64,000 nt of DNA, from NCBI RefSeq assembly GCF_003337355.1, contig NZ_QPJW01000001.1, positions 1,116,001-1,180,000 of the forward strand, written 5' to 3'. The notes under the pieces were generated by a model that worked only from the letters and a program-made list of their open reading frames with translations, was not told where the DNA came from and did no database searches. This stretch comes from Fontibacillus phaseoli. Lineage in GTDB: Bacteria > Bacillota > Bacilli > Paenibacillales > Paenibacillaceae. Position numbers and translations under genes: made by a program. Of the stretch, positions 44,917-53,496 are shown piece by piece. The stretch's first letter is position 1, and every line of letters starts with the position of its first letter.

Positions 44917-47436
44917 TTAGATAAACAAATTAATGCCGGATTGATCCGCTTTGCCTAAATAATATCCGACTCCGCCGATTTTGACGCCTTGGATCAATTC
45001 TTCCTGCTTGATTCCCATGACGTCCATGGACATTTGGCAAGCAACGATTTCCACGCCTTGATCCAGCGCGCTTTGCATCAGTTCTTCAAGGGAAGCGATG
45101 TTACCGTTCTTCATAACGCCGCGAATCATTTTCGCTCCCATGCCCAACATGTTCATCTTCGACAGGGACAACTTGCGGCTACCGCGTGGCATCATGGCTC
45201 CAAACATTTTGCCGATCATGTTTTTCGGGACGGTTACCTTTTCCGGTTTCCGGATCACGTTCAATCCCCAGAACGTAAAGAACATCGTTACTTTTTTACC
45301 GCTTGCAGCCGCTCCGTTCGCAATGATGAACGAGGCGATGGCTTTGTCGAGATCGCCGCTGAATACAACCATGGAGGTGCCTTCCTGGGATGAGGCCGGT
45401 GCCTGAGTCTGAGCTTTTTCGGCAGAACTCCTATACGTTCCTTTGCCAAGATAAGCTTCGATCATGCCGTTATCCTGTTTGCTGACCTGAATCATCTCGT
45501 TCTGGGACATTATCGCCCATGCCTGCACATCTTCGTAAAAACCGGGATCCGACGCGGTCACGCGTAAAATTTGACTGTCCTGAAGCCGGTCCATCGCTTG
45601 CTTGACTTGAATCAACGGGCCCGGGCAGCAAAGGCCGCAGGCGTCTAATTCGGCATCGGCCCGCAGTTCTCCGATAGGTGCTTGGGCTGTGGCAGCGATT
45701 TCTTGAAACGCCTTGGTGCTGCGTACATCTACTGCAGTGGTACTCTTATAAACGTCATTGCCGCCGCCGCTAGGGTATGCTCTTTGTCCGGGCTGATAAA
45801 GTGACATTTGATAGGTCTTGTAACCGCCGGTCAGATTGCGGACACGGAATCCTTTTTGCTGCAAAATTCTCGAAGCGGTATATCCGCGCAGCCCGACCTG
45901 GCAGTACACCCAGATTTCCTTGGCGGCATCCAGATCGGAGAGCCGGGCGCGCAACTCATCGACCGGGATGTTCAAGGAATTGGGAATGTGTCCGTTCGCA
46001 TGCTCAATTTCCGAGCGTACGTCGACAAGTAGGGTAGTATTCTCATCGCGGCTTTCCAGCTCCTTGGGAACAAAGACGGCGGTTCTGCCGGTCAATACAT
46101 TCTGCGCCGTATAGCCGGCCATATTCACCGGGTCTTTCGCCGAGGAGTAAGGAGGGGCATAAGCCAATTCCAGTTCGGTAAGATCGTTCACCGTGCCCCT
46201 GAAGCGGATCGTTGTTGCGATATCGTCGATTCGCTTATCCACGCCGTCAAATCCGACTCCTTGGGCGCCAAGCACGCTTCCTTCGTTATTGAACAGAAGC
46301 TTGAGCGTCATAGGCGTAGCACCCGGATAGTAGGAGGCATGGGAGTTCGGATGGACATAAATGACATGGTAAGGCAAACCGAGACGCTGCAATGTTTTTT
46401 CGTTATTACCGGTACTTGCACCTGTTAAGCCGAACACTTTGATAATCGATGTTCCTTGTGCGCCTTTGAAGGTAGTGCCCAGACCGCAAACATTGTCCGC
46501 CGCAATACGCCCTTGTTTATTGGCCGGTCCCGCGAGCGGGAGTGCTGTTTTCGTGCCATTGACATAATCTTTGATTTCGATTGCATCGCCTGCCGCGAAA
46601 ATATCCCGTTGGGTAGTCTCTAACTGTTCATTGACGAGAATATGCCCCTTCGGTCCCAGCTCGATGCCGCTGCCCTGCAGAAATCCCGTATCCGGCGATA
46701 CGCCGATCGCCAGAATAACCATTTCGGTGGTCAGGGTGACTCCGCCGGCCGTGGTAACCTCAATTAGCTCACCCTTGTCCTGAAAGCCCTGGACACTCTG
46801 CGACAAGAGCAGGTTCACCCCATGGCCCTCGAGTTCTTTAGCAAGTAGACCGGCCATTTCCGCATCGAATGGAGCCAAAATTTGCGGACCACCTTCAATT
46901 AACGTTACCTCCAGGCCGACTTCTTTCAGATTTTCGGCCATTTCCACGCCGATAAAACCGCCGCCGATGACGACAGCGGAAGAAACTCCATCCTCCGCAA
47001 CACGTTTTTTAATCCGGTCCGTGTCCGGTATGTTGCGCAGGGTGTGTATTTTTGCGCTATCAATCCCCGGTAGATTAGGCCGAATCGGCTTGGCCCCGGG
47101 AGATAATATTACCGCGTCATACGTTTCCTCATACTCCCCTCGCGCTATGCTCCGTACGGTAACCGTTTTGGTTACGGGGTTAATTCCAGTCACTTCACTA
47201 TCAATCCGGACATCGATATTAAATCGCTTATACATCGCCTCCGGGGTCTGCACCAGCAGCTTTGACCGCTCCTTGATGGAATCTCCGATATAATAGGGGA
47301 GGCCGCAGTTGGCAAACGAAATGTACGAATCCCGTTCGAACATAATAATTTGCGCTTCCTCGTCCAGACGGCGCAACCGGGCTGCTGCCGACGCGCCTCC
47401 GGCGACACCTCCGACAATGATGACTTTTTTGCCCAT
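44917..47436 (-). CDS. four-domain CoA-disulfide-reductase-like sulfur transfer enzyme
   Basis: The 839-residue protein joins four sulfur-handling modules. Residues 1-450: FAD/NAD disulfide oxidoreductase of the CoADR/Npsr type (GGVAGGASAA, redox Cys44 in SFANCGLPYY, VVIGGGFIGVEMAE, IFAAGDAIE). 465-545: rhodanese with active Cys512 (CQVGLRG). 594-665: TusA-like, CGLCCPGPLIQVKQAM (Cys603/604). 688-839: DsrE/F-like with Cys800 (ACQMSMDVMG). Family members reduce polysulfides, persulfides or CoA disulfide. The ATG at 47436 follows AGGAGG; a GTG one codon earlier is possible. It is co-transcribed with the ArsR-type gene two bases upstream. Confidence 0.95.
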   Translation of the reverse strand: MGKKVIIVGGVAGGASAAARLRRLDEEAQIIMFERDSYISFANCGLPYYIGDSIKERSKLLVQTPEAMYKRFNIDVRIDSEVTGINPVTKTVTVRSIARGEYEETYDAVILSPGAKPIRPNLPGIDSAKIHTLRNIPDTDRIKKRVAEDGVSSAVVIGGGFIGVEMAENLKEVGLEVTLIEGGPQILAPFDAEMAGLLAKELEGHGVNLLLSQSVQGFQDKGELIEVTTAGGVTLTTEMVILAIGVSPDTGFLQGSGIELGPKGHILVNEQLETTQRDIFAAGDAIEIKDYVNGTKTALPLAGPANKQGRIAADNVCGLGTTFKGAQGTSIIKVFGLTGASTGNNEKTLQRLGLPYHVIYVHPNSHASYYPGATPMTLKLLFNNEGSVLGAQGVGFDGVDKRIDDIATTIRFRGTVNDLTELELAYAPPYSSAKDPVNMAGYTAQNVLTGRTAVFVPKELESRDENTTLLVDVRSEIEHANGHIPNSLNIPVDELRARLSDLDAAKEIWVYCQVGLRGYTASRILQQKGFRVRNLTGGYKTYQMSLYQPGQRAYPSGGGNDVYKSTTAVDVRSTKAFQEIAATAQAPIGELRADAELDACGLCCPGPLIQVKQAMDRLQDSQILRVTASDPGFYEDVQAWAIMSQNEMIQVSKQDNGMIEAYLGKGTYRSSAEKAQTQAPASSQEGTSMVVFSGDLDKAIASFIIANGAAASGKKVTMFFTFWGLNVIRKPEKVTVPKNMIGKMFGAMMPRGSRKLSLSKMNMLGMGAKMIRGVMKNGNIASLEELMQSALDQGVEIVACQMSMDVMGIKQEELIQGVKIGGVGYYLGKADQSGINLFI

Positions 47437-47438
47437 CA

Positions 47439-47723
47439 CTATTCCTCCTTGAATAAAATGCTTATGAGTTGTTTGATTTTGTCGTCCGCTATATGATATT
47501 TGACCTCAAGCCCGCTCCGTTCGGCTTCGACGATGCCCATGCTGCGAAGCTTTTGCAAGTGCTGAGAAACGGTCGATTGGGGCAGCTTAAGACATTCCTG
47601 CATATAGGTGACATTGCATTCCCGTTTTTGGAGCAATCCCTTGACGATGCATAAACGAACCGGATGGGCCAGTGCCTTCAAGATTTCAGCGGCTTCTTCA
47701 TAAGCTTTGAAATTGTTGTCCAC
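47439..47723 (-). CDS. ArsR-family regulator, likely sulfur-responsive
   Basis: This 94-residue winged-helix protein has the ArsR plan: EILKALAHPVRLCIVKGL, ECLKLPQSTVSQHLQKLRSMGIVEAERSG, KYHIADD. The metal motif ELCVC of CadC/ArsR is absent. Three Cys (25, 36, 44) lie in the N-terminal half. Since it is fused operonically to a persulfide-handling enzyme, a thiol-based sensor role (as for BigR/SqrR) is likely but not shown. The GTG at 47723 follows GGAGTGA. The palindrome just upstream is the probable operator. Confidence 0.88.
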   Translation of the reverse strand: MDNNFKAYEEAAEILKALAHPVRLCIVKGLLQKRECNVTYMQECLKLPQSTVSQHLQKLRSMGIVEAERSGLEVKYHIADDKIKQLISILFKEE

Positions 47724-47748
47724 TCGTATCACTCCATTTATAAGATAC

Positions 47749-47780
47749 ATCACTATATCGCGATATTACGATATTGTGAT
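47749..47780. promoter_or_regulatory. operator-like dyad upstream of the ArsR-type gene
   Basis: A perfect ATATCGCGATAT (47755-47766) lies within a longer imperfect dyad from ATCAC (47749) to GTGAT (47780), with a second ATATTACGATATT element. This fits ArsR-family operators. Confidence 0.6.
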
Positions 47781-48098
47781 TTAGATGTCAAATCTACGCA
47801 TAATAACTCTTTGGTTGATTTACCGTTTACTGACTGCTAAAGTAAAAAGGTCAAACCAAACCGACAGAACGCAGTCTTTCTTTTGAACCTATTTGACCGC
47901 ACCGAAGTAGCTTGGTCGCTCACTTTTATGGTAGGATGGATGCTGCAATGTTTTTACCGGTGTTTCCGCCCATTATGCGTACATAGTGATTTATTCGGGT
48001 TTTGCGTGATTAGGGATCGCAGGGTCACTCTTTTTATTTTTACGTAGAAGATGAAGTCAATTTAGAAGATTGATTGGTAAAGGAGAGAGCTAAAAGCA
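47781..48098. other. non-coding region upstream of uppP
   Basis: No gene is seen in 318 bases. GGTCAAA (47849-47855) and TTTGACC (47892-47898) form an inverted repeat 36 bases apart. AGTGA and TCACT near 47990-48030 flank a further weak dyad ending in a T-rich run. A promoter was not resolved. Confidence 0.4.
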
Positions 48099-48953
48099 AT
48101 GGAAACGATTTTTTCAATTCTTAAATCTATTATCTTGGGGATTGTGGAAGGGATCACCGAATTCCTGCCGGTATCGTCCACGGGCCACCTCGTTATTTTT
48201 GAAAATTTTCTGGGCTTCACCGGCACGACGCCATCTTATGTTGAAATGTATACTTATGTCATTCAGCTGGGAGCCATTCTGGCGGTCATCGTTTTATATT
48301 GGGGTAAGATTAAAGATACGCTGGTCAACTTCTTCCCTCAGAAAGTCGGGTTTGAGAAATCCGGTTTCCGGTTTTGGCTGATGCTGGCGATCGCTTGCAT
48401 TCCCGGCGGCGTATTCGGCATTCTGCTTAACGATTGGGCGGATGAGCATTTGTTTACGCCGGTCGTCGTAGCGTTCACATTGTTCTTCGGCGGTTTGTGG
48501 ATGCTCTATGCGGAGAAAAAATTCCGAAACAACGGCCTCGGCGGCGGCGGTGAGGAATTGAGCGTCACGGTGAAACAAGCGCTTATTATCGGTGCGTTTC
48601 AAGTTCTGGCGATCATCCCGGGGATGTCGCGCTCCGCATCGACCATTATCGGCGGCTGGGTAGCCGGTTTGACTACGGTAGCGGCGGCTGAGTTCTCGTT
48701 CTTCTTGGCCATTCCGGTCATGGTAGGGATGAGCTTCCTGAAAATTATGAAAATCGGCGGATTTTCGAGCATGACTTCTACCGAACTCATATCGTTGGGC
48801 GTAGGCTTTGTCGTTTCGTTCCTGGTGGCCCTTGCCGTCATCAGCAAATTTATCTCTTACCTGCAGAAGAAACCGATGAAGATATTTGTTTACTATCGGA
48901 TGATATTTGCGATCATTGTCCTGGTGGCGGGTATCGCAGGATTTTTCCACTAA
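48099..48953 (+). CDS. uppP: undecaprenyl-diphosphatase (EC 3.6.1.27)
   Basis: UppP (BacA) recycles the undecaprenyl carrier for wall synthesis and gives bacitracin resistance when raised. The 284-residue polytopic protein has both signature blocks: GIVEGITEFLPVSSTGHLV (catalytic Glu and Ser-rich loop) and IIPGMSRSASTI (Arg), and eight hydrophobic stretches. AAGGAGAGAG lies upstream of the ATG. It is monocistronic, ending at a hairpin. Confidence 0.97.
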   Translation: METIFSILKSIILGIVEGITEFLPVSSTGHLVIFENFLGFTGTTPSYVEMYTYVIQLGAILAVIVLYWGKIKDTLVNFFPQKVGFEKSGFRFWLMLAIACIPGGVFGILLNDWADEHLFTPVVVAFTLFFGGLWMLYAEKKFRNNGLGGGGEELSVTVKQALIIGAFQVLAIIPGMSRSASTIIGGWVAGLTTVAAAEFSFFLAIPVMVGMSFLKIMKIGGFSSMTSTELISLGVGFVVSFLVALAVISKFISYLQKKPMKIFVYYRMIFAIIVLVAGIAGFFH

Positions 48954-48969
48954 AATTCAATATTTAGCT

Positions 48970-49011
48970 CAAGCCCGGGCTCGGAATAGGCAACTATTCC
49001 GGCCCGGGCTT
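48970..49011 (+). terminator. uppP terminator
   Basis: AAGCCCGGGC-TCGGAATAG and CTATTCCG-GCCCGGGCTT form a long stem closed by GCAA; the following T-run is interrupted (TCGTTATTAT). Confidence 0.75.
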
Positions 49012-49066
49012 CGTTATTATCGGCAAGGGTATAATAATTCATCAAATCCGAAGGAGGTACGTTACT

Positions 49067-49552
49067 GTGAAACTCCAGAGTTCGGTGATAGCAACGATTG
49101 TACTGCTTTGTCTTTTGATAGCACAGGGCAAGTTATCGTTATCCGCTCCCGAGCCTTTATCTTCGCCCCTGCCTGCTGGTTTAACTGGAAAACAAAGCAA
49201 CGAAGTACTGACAATAAGTGCAAAAGCTGTGCTGGACAAAAATAAAGCAGAATATATAACCGAAGTAAATATTGGCAACCTGACAGAGAATGGCGTCGAT
49301 ATTTTGGCAGACTGCGGAAGTTTAGTCTCTTACGACAACAAAAAATCGGTAGTAGGTTCAGATTCTTTTGAATGTGCTGCTGTGCACTCCATGCTATTAC
49401 ATAAGAAGTCTGTCGAAACATTTTCTCTGAATATACCGCAGGAATCATACCATGACGGCTCGCTGAGCATTACCGTACGCTATCAAACCAGACAAGGGCC
49501 CGCAGAAGCGCTTCATCTTGAACTCAGGAGTCCGGGTCCAGACAAAGGATAG
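49067..49552 (+). CDS. secreted protein of unknown function
   Basis: The 161-residue product has a signal peptide or anchor (about 5-27) and one domain of alternating polar/hydrophobic strands (NEVLTISAKAVLDKNKAEYITEVNIGNLTENGVDIL; ETFSLNIPQESYHDGSLSITVRY), which suggests an Ig-like beta sandwich. Two Cys (in LADCGSL and FECAAV) may form a disulfide. I do not recognise the family. GTG start after AAGGAGG. It converges with the LysE gene with only 12 bases between stops and no visible terminator. Confidence 0.7.
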   Translation: MKLQSSVIATIVLLCLLIAQGKLSLSAPEPLSSPLPAGLTGKQSNEVLTISAKAVLDKNKAEYITEVNIGNLTENGVDILADCGSLVSYDNKKSVVGSDSFECAAVHSMLLHKKSVETFSLNIPQESYHDGSLSITVRYQTRQGPAEALHLELRSPGPDKG

Positions 49553-49564
49553 CCCGTATTTAAG

Positions 49565-50194
49565 TTATGTATTAAACAATGCGGAAAGCACACTCCAAAC
49601 GCCCATTCCGGTCAGGATTAAGGCCGAGGCGAGGTCCACCGTCCGAATGGCCGCCGGTGCCAGCAGCCGCTTGCGAAACAAGTTCACAGTCGTAGTCAGT
49701 ACGCTCCACCACAAGGCAGAGCCGAGCCAAATTCCTGCGGAGAACGCCGCGGCCCCTTCCCAGGAACTTGTTATGGAAGGAGTTCCTAATCCTGCAGCCA
49801 ACGCCGCAAAGGAAATCAGCGTCATCGGATTCGTTAGGGTAAGCAGGAAAGATGAGGCGAAGGTGAGCAGCTTGCGGGACGGCTCGGGAGGATTCGGATC
49901 CTGCAAGGCAGGCTTGCGGCGGAAGCCGGAAAGCCCCAGCAGGATGATGAGAAGTCCGCCGCCGATTTTAATAACATAACTGTACATCATCATAGTGGAG
50001 GAAATGGCGCTCACGCCGAATGCAGCGATAGCTGCGTAACAGGCATCTGCTGTCGCAATTCCCAACCCGGCGGCCATTCCTTTTTTCCATCCTCCCAAGA
50101 GGCTGGAACGCATACATAACAGCCCCATTGGACCAATAGGGGCTGCGATGGCGGCACCCGTAAGCATGCTTTTTATAAGAATCAGAATGATCAT
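49565..50194 (-). CDS. LysE/RhtB-family amino-acid exporter
   Basis: The 209-residue protein has six hydrophobic segments and the family start SMLTGAAIAAPIGPMGLLCMRSSLLGGWKKGMAAGLGIATADACYAAIAAFG, with the later LTNPMTLISF block. LysE-family carriers export basic or neutral amino acids. The chosen ATG follows AAGGAG by nine bases. It is downstream of and co-directional with an Lrp-type gene (38-base gap), a frequent pairing in which the regulator senses the exported amino acid. Confidence 0.93.
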   Translation of the reverse strand: MIILILIKSMLTGAAIAAPIGPMGLLCMRSSLLGGWKKGMAAGLGIATADACYAAIAAFGVSAISSTMMMYSYVIKIGGGLLIILLGLSGFRRKPALQDPNPPEPSRKLLTFASSFLLTLTNPMTLISFAALAAGLGTPSITSSWEGAAAFSAGIWLGSALWWSVLTTTVNLFRKRLLAPAAIRTVDLASALILTGMGVWSVLSALFNT

Positions 50195-50232
50195 ATCGTA
50201 ATAACTCCTTGAACTAATTCCTCGAAATTCCG

Positions 50233-50664
50233 TTATTCCTCTTTTAAAGTCGATAGTACGATTGTCGTTTTGGTCTTCACGACGCCAGCAAATTGCTTTA
50301 TGGTTCCCGAAATAAATTGCTCCAGGGAGTTGATGTCCCTTACGCCGATTTTTAACAAATAATCGTAGTCTCCGGCTAAATGATGGCATTCCAGGATACA
50401 TGATTCTTCGGCCACCTGCCTGGTGAATGCTTCTATATATTTGGGATGTTCGATAATGACCGATATGTAGGCCAACAAATGGCGGCCGGACGCCTCCCGA
50501 TTCAGTCGCAAGGTGAACCGCTCGATCGTGCCTTTCTCTTCAAGTTTGCGAATTCTTTCTGACACGGCGGGCACCGACAAATGGACGGCTTTGCTGATTT
50601 CGGAACTGGTTATGCGGCTGTTTCGCTTTAACAGCTCCACGATTTGAACATCTACGTTATCCAT
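50233..50664 (-). CDS. Lrp/AsnC-family transcriptional regulator
   Basis: The 143-residue protein has an N-terminal helix-turn-helix (MDNVDVQIVELLKRNSRITSSEISKAVHLSVPAVSERIRKLEEKGTIERF) and a C-terminal RAM/ASNC ligand domain (about 68-143: LAYISVIIEH, HLAGDYDYLLKIGVRD, KTKTTIVLSTLKE). The start at 50664 follows GAAGGAGCC. It likely controls the exporter gene behind it in response to an amino acid. Confidence 0.93.
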   Translation of the reverse strand: MDNVDVQIVELLKRNSRITSSEISKAVHLSVPAVSERIRKLEEKGTIERFTLRLNREASGRHLLAYISVIIEHPKYIEAFTRQVAEESCILECHHLAGDYDYLLKIGVRDINSLEQFISGTIKQFAGVVKTKTTIVLSTLKEE

Positions 50665-50816
50665 AAATTCATGGCTCCTTCTCGCTACTATGTTGTTAAT
50701 GATTATATATGATGATTTAAATATTGTGGCGATTTGCGAAAAATGCCGAAAAAATTTAATTATATAGAACATTTATATTAAATTAATAAATAAAGGGTTG
50801 CATAAAATGCTGTTTA

Positions 50817-50833
50817 ACTTAAATTATTTAAGT
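50817..50833. promoter_or_regulatory. palindrome upstream of the Lrp and GNAT genes
   Basis: ACTTAAAT-T-ATTTAAGT is a perfect 17-base dyad in a very AT-rich divergent region, in the size range of Lrp/AsnC sites. Binding is only inferred. Confidence 0.45.
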
Positions 50834-50896
50834 AGTTAATCCTATTGCTTGGACAGGGGTAACCGTGTTCCGGTTAAAATTGGGGAGGGAAAGAAA

Positions 50897-51355
50897 GTGA
50901 GCGAATCCGTACATATTTCACAGGCTTCGTTTAAGGATTTGAATGAAACTGCAGTTCTGTTTAACGATTATAGGGTCTATTATGGAAAAGATTCCGATTT
51001 GGAGGGGGCAGGCGCTTTTTTGTACGGTCTGATGGAGCATAGAGAATCCGTCGTTTTTTTGGCCAGGGGGAACGAAAACGGAAAGGCGGCCGGTTTTGCC
51101 CAGTTGTACCCGGTGTTCTCCTCTTTGTCCATGCAGCGGTCATGGATTCTTAACGATTTGTATGTTGCGGCGGAATTCCGGAATCAAGGCATCGGGCATC
51201 AACTGCTGGCTGCGGTTTCGGATTATGCCGTATTCACCAAGTCAAAGGGGATCGCGTTGGAAACCGGAGTCGGTAACCTCGGTTCTCAAAGGCTGTACGA
51301 GCAATGCGGATATGTCCGGGACGATGAATTTTACCATTACTTTTTGAATCTATAG
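50897..51355 (+). CDS. GNAT-family N-acetyltransferase
   Basis: The 152-residue protein has the GNAT fold: motif A LNDLYVAAEFRNQGIGHQLLAAV (acetyl-CoA pyrophosphate loop RNQGIG), motif B GIALETGVGNLGSQRLYEQCGYV. The acceptor substrate is unknown. GTG start with GGGGAGGGAAAG eight bases before it. It reads away from the Lrp gene and is followed closely by a Nudix gene. Confidence 0.9.
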   Translation: MSESVHISQASFKDLNETAVLFNDYRVYYGKDSDLEGAGAFLYGLMEHRESVVFLARGNENGKAAGFAQLYPVFSSLSMQRSWILNDLYVAAEFRNQGIGHQLLAAVSDYAVFTKSKGIALETGVGNLGSQRLYEQCGYVRDDEFYHYFLNL

Positions 51356-51401
51356 GCAGATGTACATTCAACATGTTCATCAACAGAAAGGAGGGCAGGC
51401 T

Positions 51402-51830
51402 ATGAAAAGAATCGATATCGTTTACGCCTTGATAACCAGCCCGGACAAGCGGCGGGTGTTGATGGTTCAAAACCGGGATAACCGGAATACGTGGACCTTG
51501 CCTGGCGGTACGGTCGAACCGGGAGAAACGCTGGTCCAGGCGCTGCGCCGCGAGGTGAAGGAGGAGGCCGGAATCGAGATTGAGGTTCACGGAGTAATGG
51601 CGGTGAATGAAGTCGTATTTTCCGAAAAGGAAGAGCATTTCGTGCTTCTGACATTCCGGGCGGAGATGACCGGCGGACGGGAAGTCACGATGATGCCGGA
51701 TGAGATTTCCGCGGTATCCTGGATCGAGCTTGAACGGGCGGACGGCTTAATGCCGTATTATGAAGCCGGATTAAGCGGCCTCGTCACAGCGGGGCAAGAG
51801 GTTCCTTATTGTGATGAAGGAAAAGGATAG
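51402..51830 (+). CDS. Nudix hydrolase
   Basis: The 142-residue enzyme carries a complete Nudix box, GGTVEPGETLVQALRREVKEEAGIE, with the metal-binding Glu residues in RREVKEEAG. The preceding WTLPGG is canonical. Such enzymes cleave nucleoside diphosphates linked to another moiety; possible roles include sanitising oxidised nucleotides. Start at 51402 after AAAGGAGGG. Confidence 0.92.
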   Translation: MKRIDIVYALITSPDKRRVLMVQNRDNRNTWTLPGGTVEPGETLVQALRREVKEEAGIEIEVHGVMAVNEVVFSEKEEHFVLLTFRAEMTGGREVTMMPDEISAVSWIELERADGLMPYYEAGLSGLVTAGQEVPYCDEGKG

Positions 51831-52028
51831 GCGGGTTAACGCATGAACCGGTAACGATCACTTACGCGGTATTTTGCAGGAATCTTGGACAGATTAAGCA
51901 AGGACGGTGAAGTCTGCCCTGTCCTCTTGGCCGAAGATGACCGGCTTCCGAAAATGGACATCCCTTCTCTTTATTACTTTGATATAATAGACAAGATCTT
52001 ATATAAAATGATACGGGGTGTGCAATAG

Positions 52029-52823
52029 ATGCGTAATTATTTGGATTTGCTGCAAGACGTTTTGGACCATGGAACGCCGAAAGAAGACCGTACGGGTACG
52101 GGTACGATTTCCGTATTCGGCAGACAGCTCCGGTTTGATCTCGGCAAGGGTTTTCCGTTAGTAACTACGAAAAGGATTCATCTTAAATCGGTGGTTCACG
52201 AGCTGTTATGGTTTTTAAAGGGAGAAACCAATATATCGTATTTAAAAGAGCACGGCGTCCGCATTTGGGATGAGTGGGCCGATGAGAACGGGGATCTCGG
52301 CCCGGTTTACGGTTCGCAGTGGCGCGCCTGGGAAGCGCCGGACGGCCGCAGAATCGATCAGATCGCGAACGTCATCGAGGCGATCAAGAACAATCCCGAT
52401 TCCCGCCGTCATCTGGTCAGCGCATGGAATGTGGCTGAAGTCGATAACATGAAATTGCCTCCGTGTCACTTCGTGTTTCAGTTTTATGTTGCCGGCGGCA
52501 AACTATCCTGTATGCTGACAATGCGCTCGGTGGACACTTTCCTGGGCCTGCCGTTCAATATTGCCAGTTACTCGCTGCTAACGCATATGGTAGCCCAACA
52601 GTGTGGTCTTGAGGCGGGAGAGTTTATCTGGTCCGGCGGCGACGTGCATATTTACGGCAATCATCTGGAACAGGTGAAAACGCAGCTGGAGCGCGAACCC
52701 TACCCGTTGCCCCGGCTTGTGATCAAGCGGAAGCCGGACTCGATATTTGATTATGTCTATGAAGACTTTGAGTTTGAAGGCTACCAGTATCACCCGACGA
52801 TTAAGGCAACGGTAGCTGTGTAA
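52029..52823 (+). CDS. thyA: thymidylate synthase (EC 2.1.1.45)
   Basis: ThyA methylates dUMP to dTMP using methylenetetrahydrofolate. The 264-residue sequence has [53 protein letters not shown], the nucleophile Cys146 in [29 protein letters not shown] and [11 protein letters not shown]. Length is that of E. coli-type ThyA. A TATAAT at 51983-51988 may be its -10 box. It is followed by folA, which regenerates the folate it oxidises. Confidence 0.98.
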   Translation: MRNYLDLLQDVLDHGTPKEDRTGTGTISVFGRQLRFDLGKGFPLVTTKRIHLKSVVHELLWFLKGETNISYLKEHGVRIWDEWADENGDLGPVYGSQWRAWEAPDGRRIDQIANVIEAIKNNPDSRRHLVSAWNVAEVDNMKLPPCHFVFQFYVAGGKLSCMLTMRSVDTFLGLPFNIASYSLLTHMVAQQCGLEAGEFIWSGGDVHIYGNHLEQVKTQLEREPYPLPRLVIKRKPDSIFDYVYEDFEFEGYQYHPTIKATVAV

Positions 52824-52868
52824 CGGAAAAATGCAAGCTTAAAAGAAGAATGAGAGGGGCAATCAGAT

Positions 52869-53369
52869 TTGGGTGTAACGCTAATATGGGCAATGTCACG
52901 GAACGGGGCGATCGGCCGGAACAATCAACTGCCTTGGCGTCTGCCGGCGGATTTGAAGTATTTTAAAGAACAGACTACAGGGAAGACGATGTTGATGGGC
53001 CGGAAAACATGGGAGTCCATGGGCAGCCGTCCGCTGCCGAACCGGCGGAGCATCGTCCTGACGGCGGATCATGCTTACGAGGCGGAAGGGGCGGAAATCG
53101 TTCACAGCGTTGAAGAGGCGATGAAGTATGCCCAGGCGGAAGAACTCATGGTGATCGGCGGAGCCGGCGTGTTTCAGCATTTCCTTCCGCTGGCCGACCG
53201 TCTGCTTATGACCCAAATTGACGAGGACGTCGAAGGCGATGTGTTTTTCCCCCATTTCGACGGGTCCGAATTTGATTTGGTTCTGGAAAAAGAGGGAATT
53301 CGTGATGAGAAGAATCCTTATGCTTACCGCTTTTTGACTTACGAACGGCACAAGACTGCTGCGCAATAG
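52869..53369 (+). CDS. folA: dihydrofolate reductase (EC 1.5.1.3)
   Basis: FolA reduces dihydrofolate, product of ThyA, with NADPH. The 166-residue protein has LIWAMSRNGAIGRNNQLPWRLPADLKYFKEQTTGKTMLMGRKTWESMG, the central IGGAGVFQHFLPLADRLLMTQI and the C-terminal YAYRFLTYER. The active-site acidic residue is the Asp of LPADLKYF. TTG start after GAGAGGGGC, 45 bases after the thyA stop, so the two form an operon. Confidence 0.97.
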   Translation: MGVTLIWAMSRNGAIGRNNQLPWRLPADLKYFKEQTTGKTMLMGRKTWESMGSRPLPNRRSIVLTADHAYEAEGAEIVHSVEEAMKYAQAEELMVIGGAGVFQHFLPLADRLLMTQIDEDVEGDVFFPHFDGSEFDLVLEKEGIRDEKNPYAYRFLTYERHKTAAQ

Positions 53370-53496
53370 TGCAAATTATCATATCATTAATCCATTAATA
53401 ACAAATCCCGCGGGTGCTAACATCAAGATACACTGAAATGTGAGAGTTTCGGAGCGATTCAGAAGCTTTTACGTCTAACGGATGGGGGAAGTTTTG

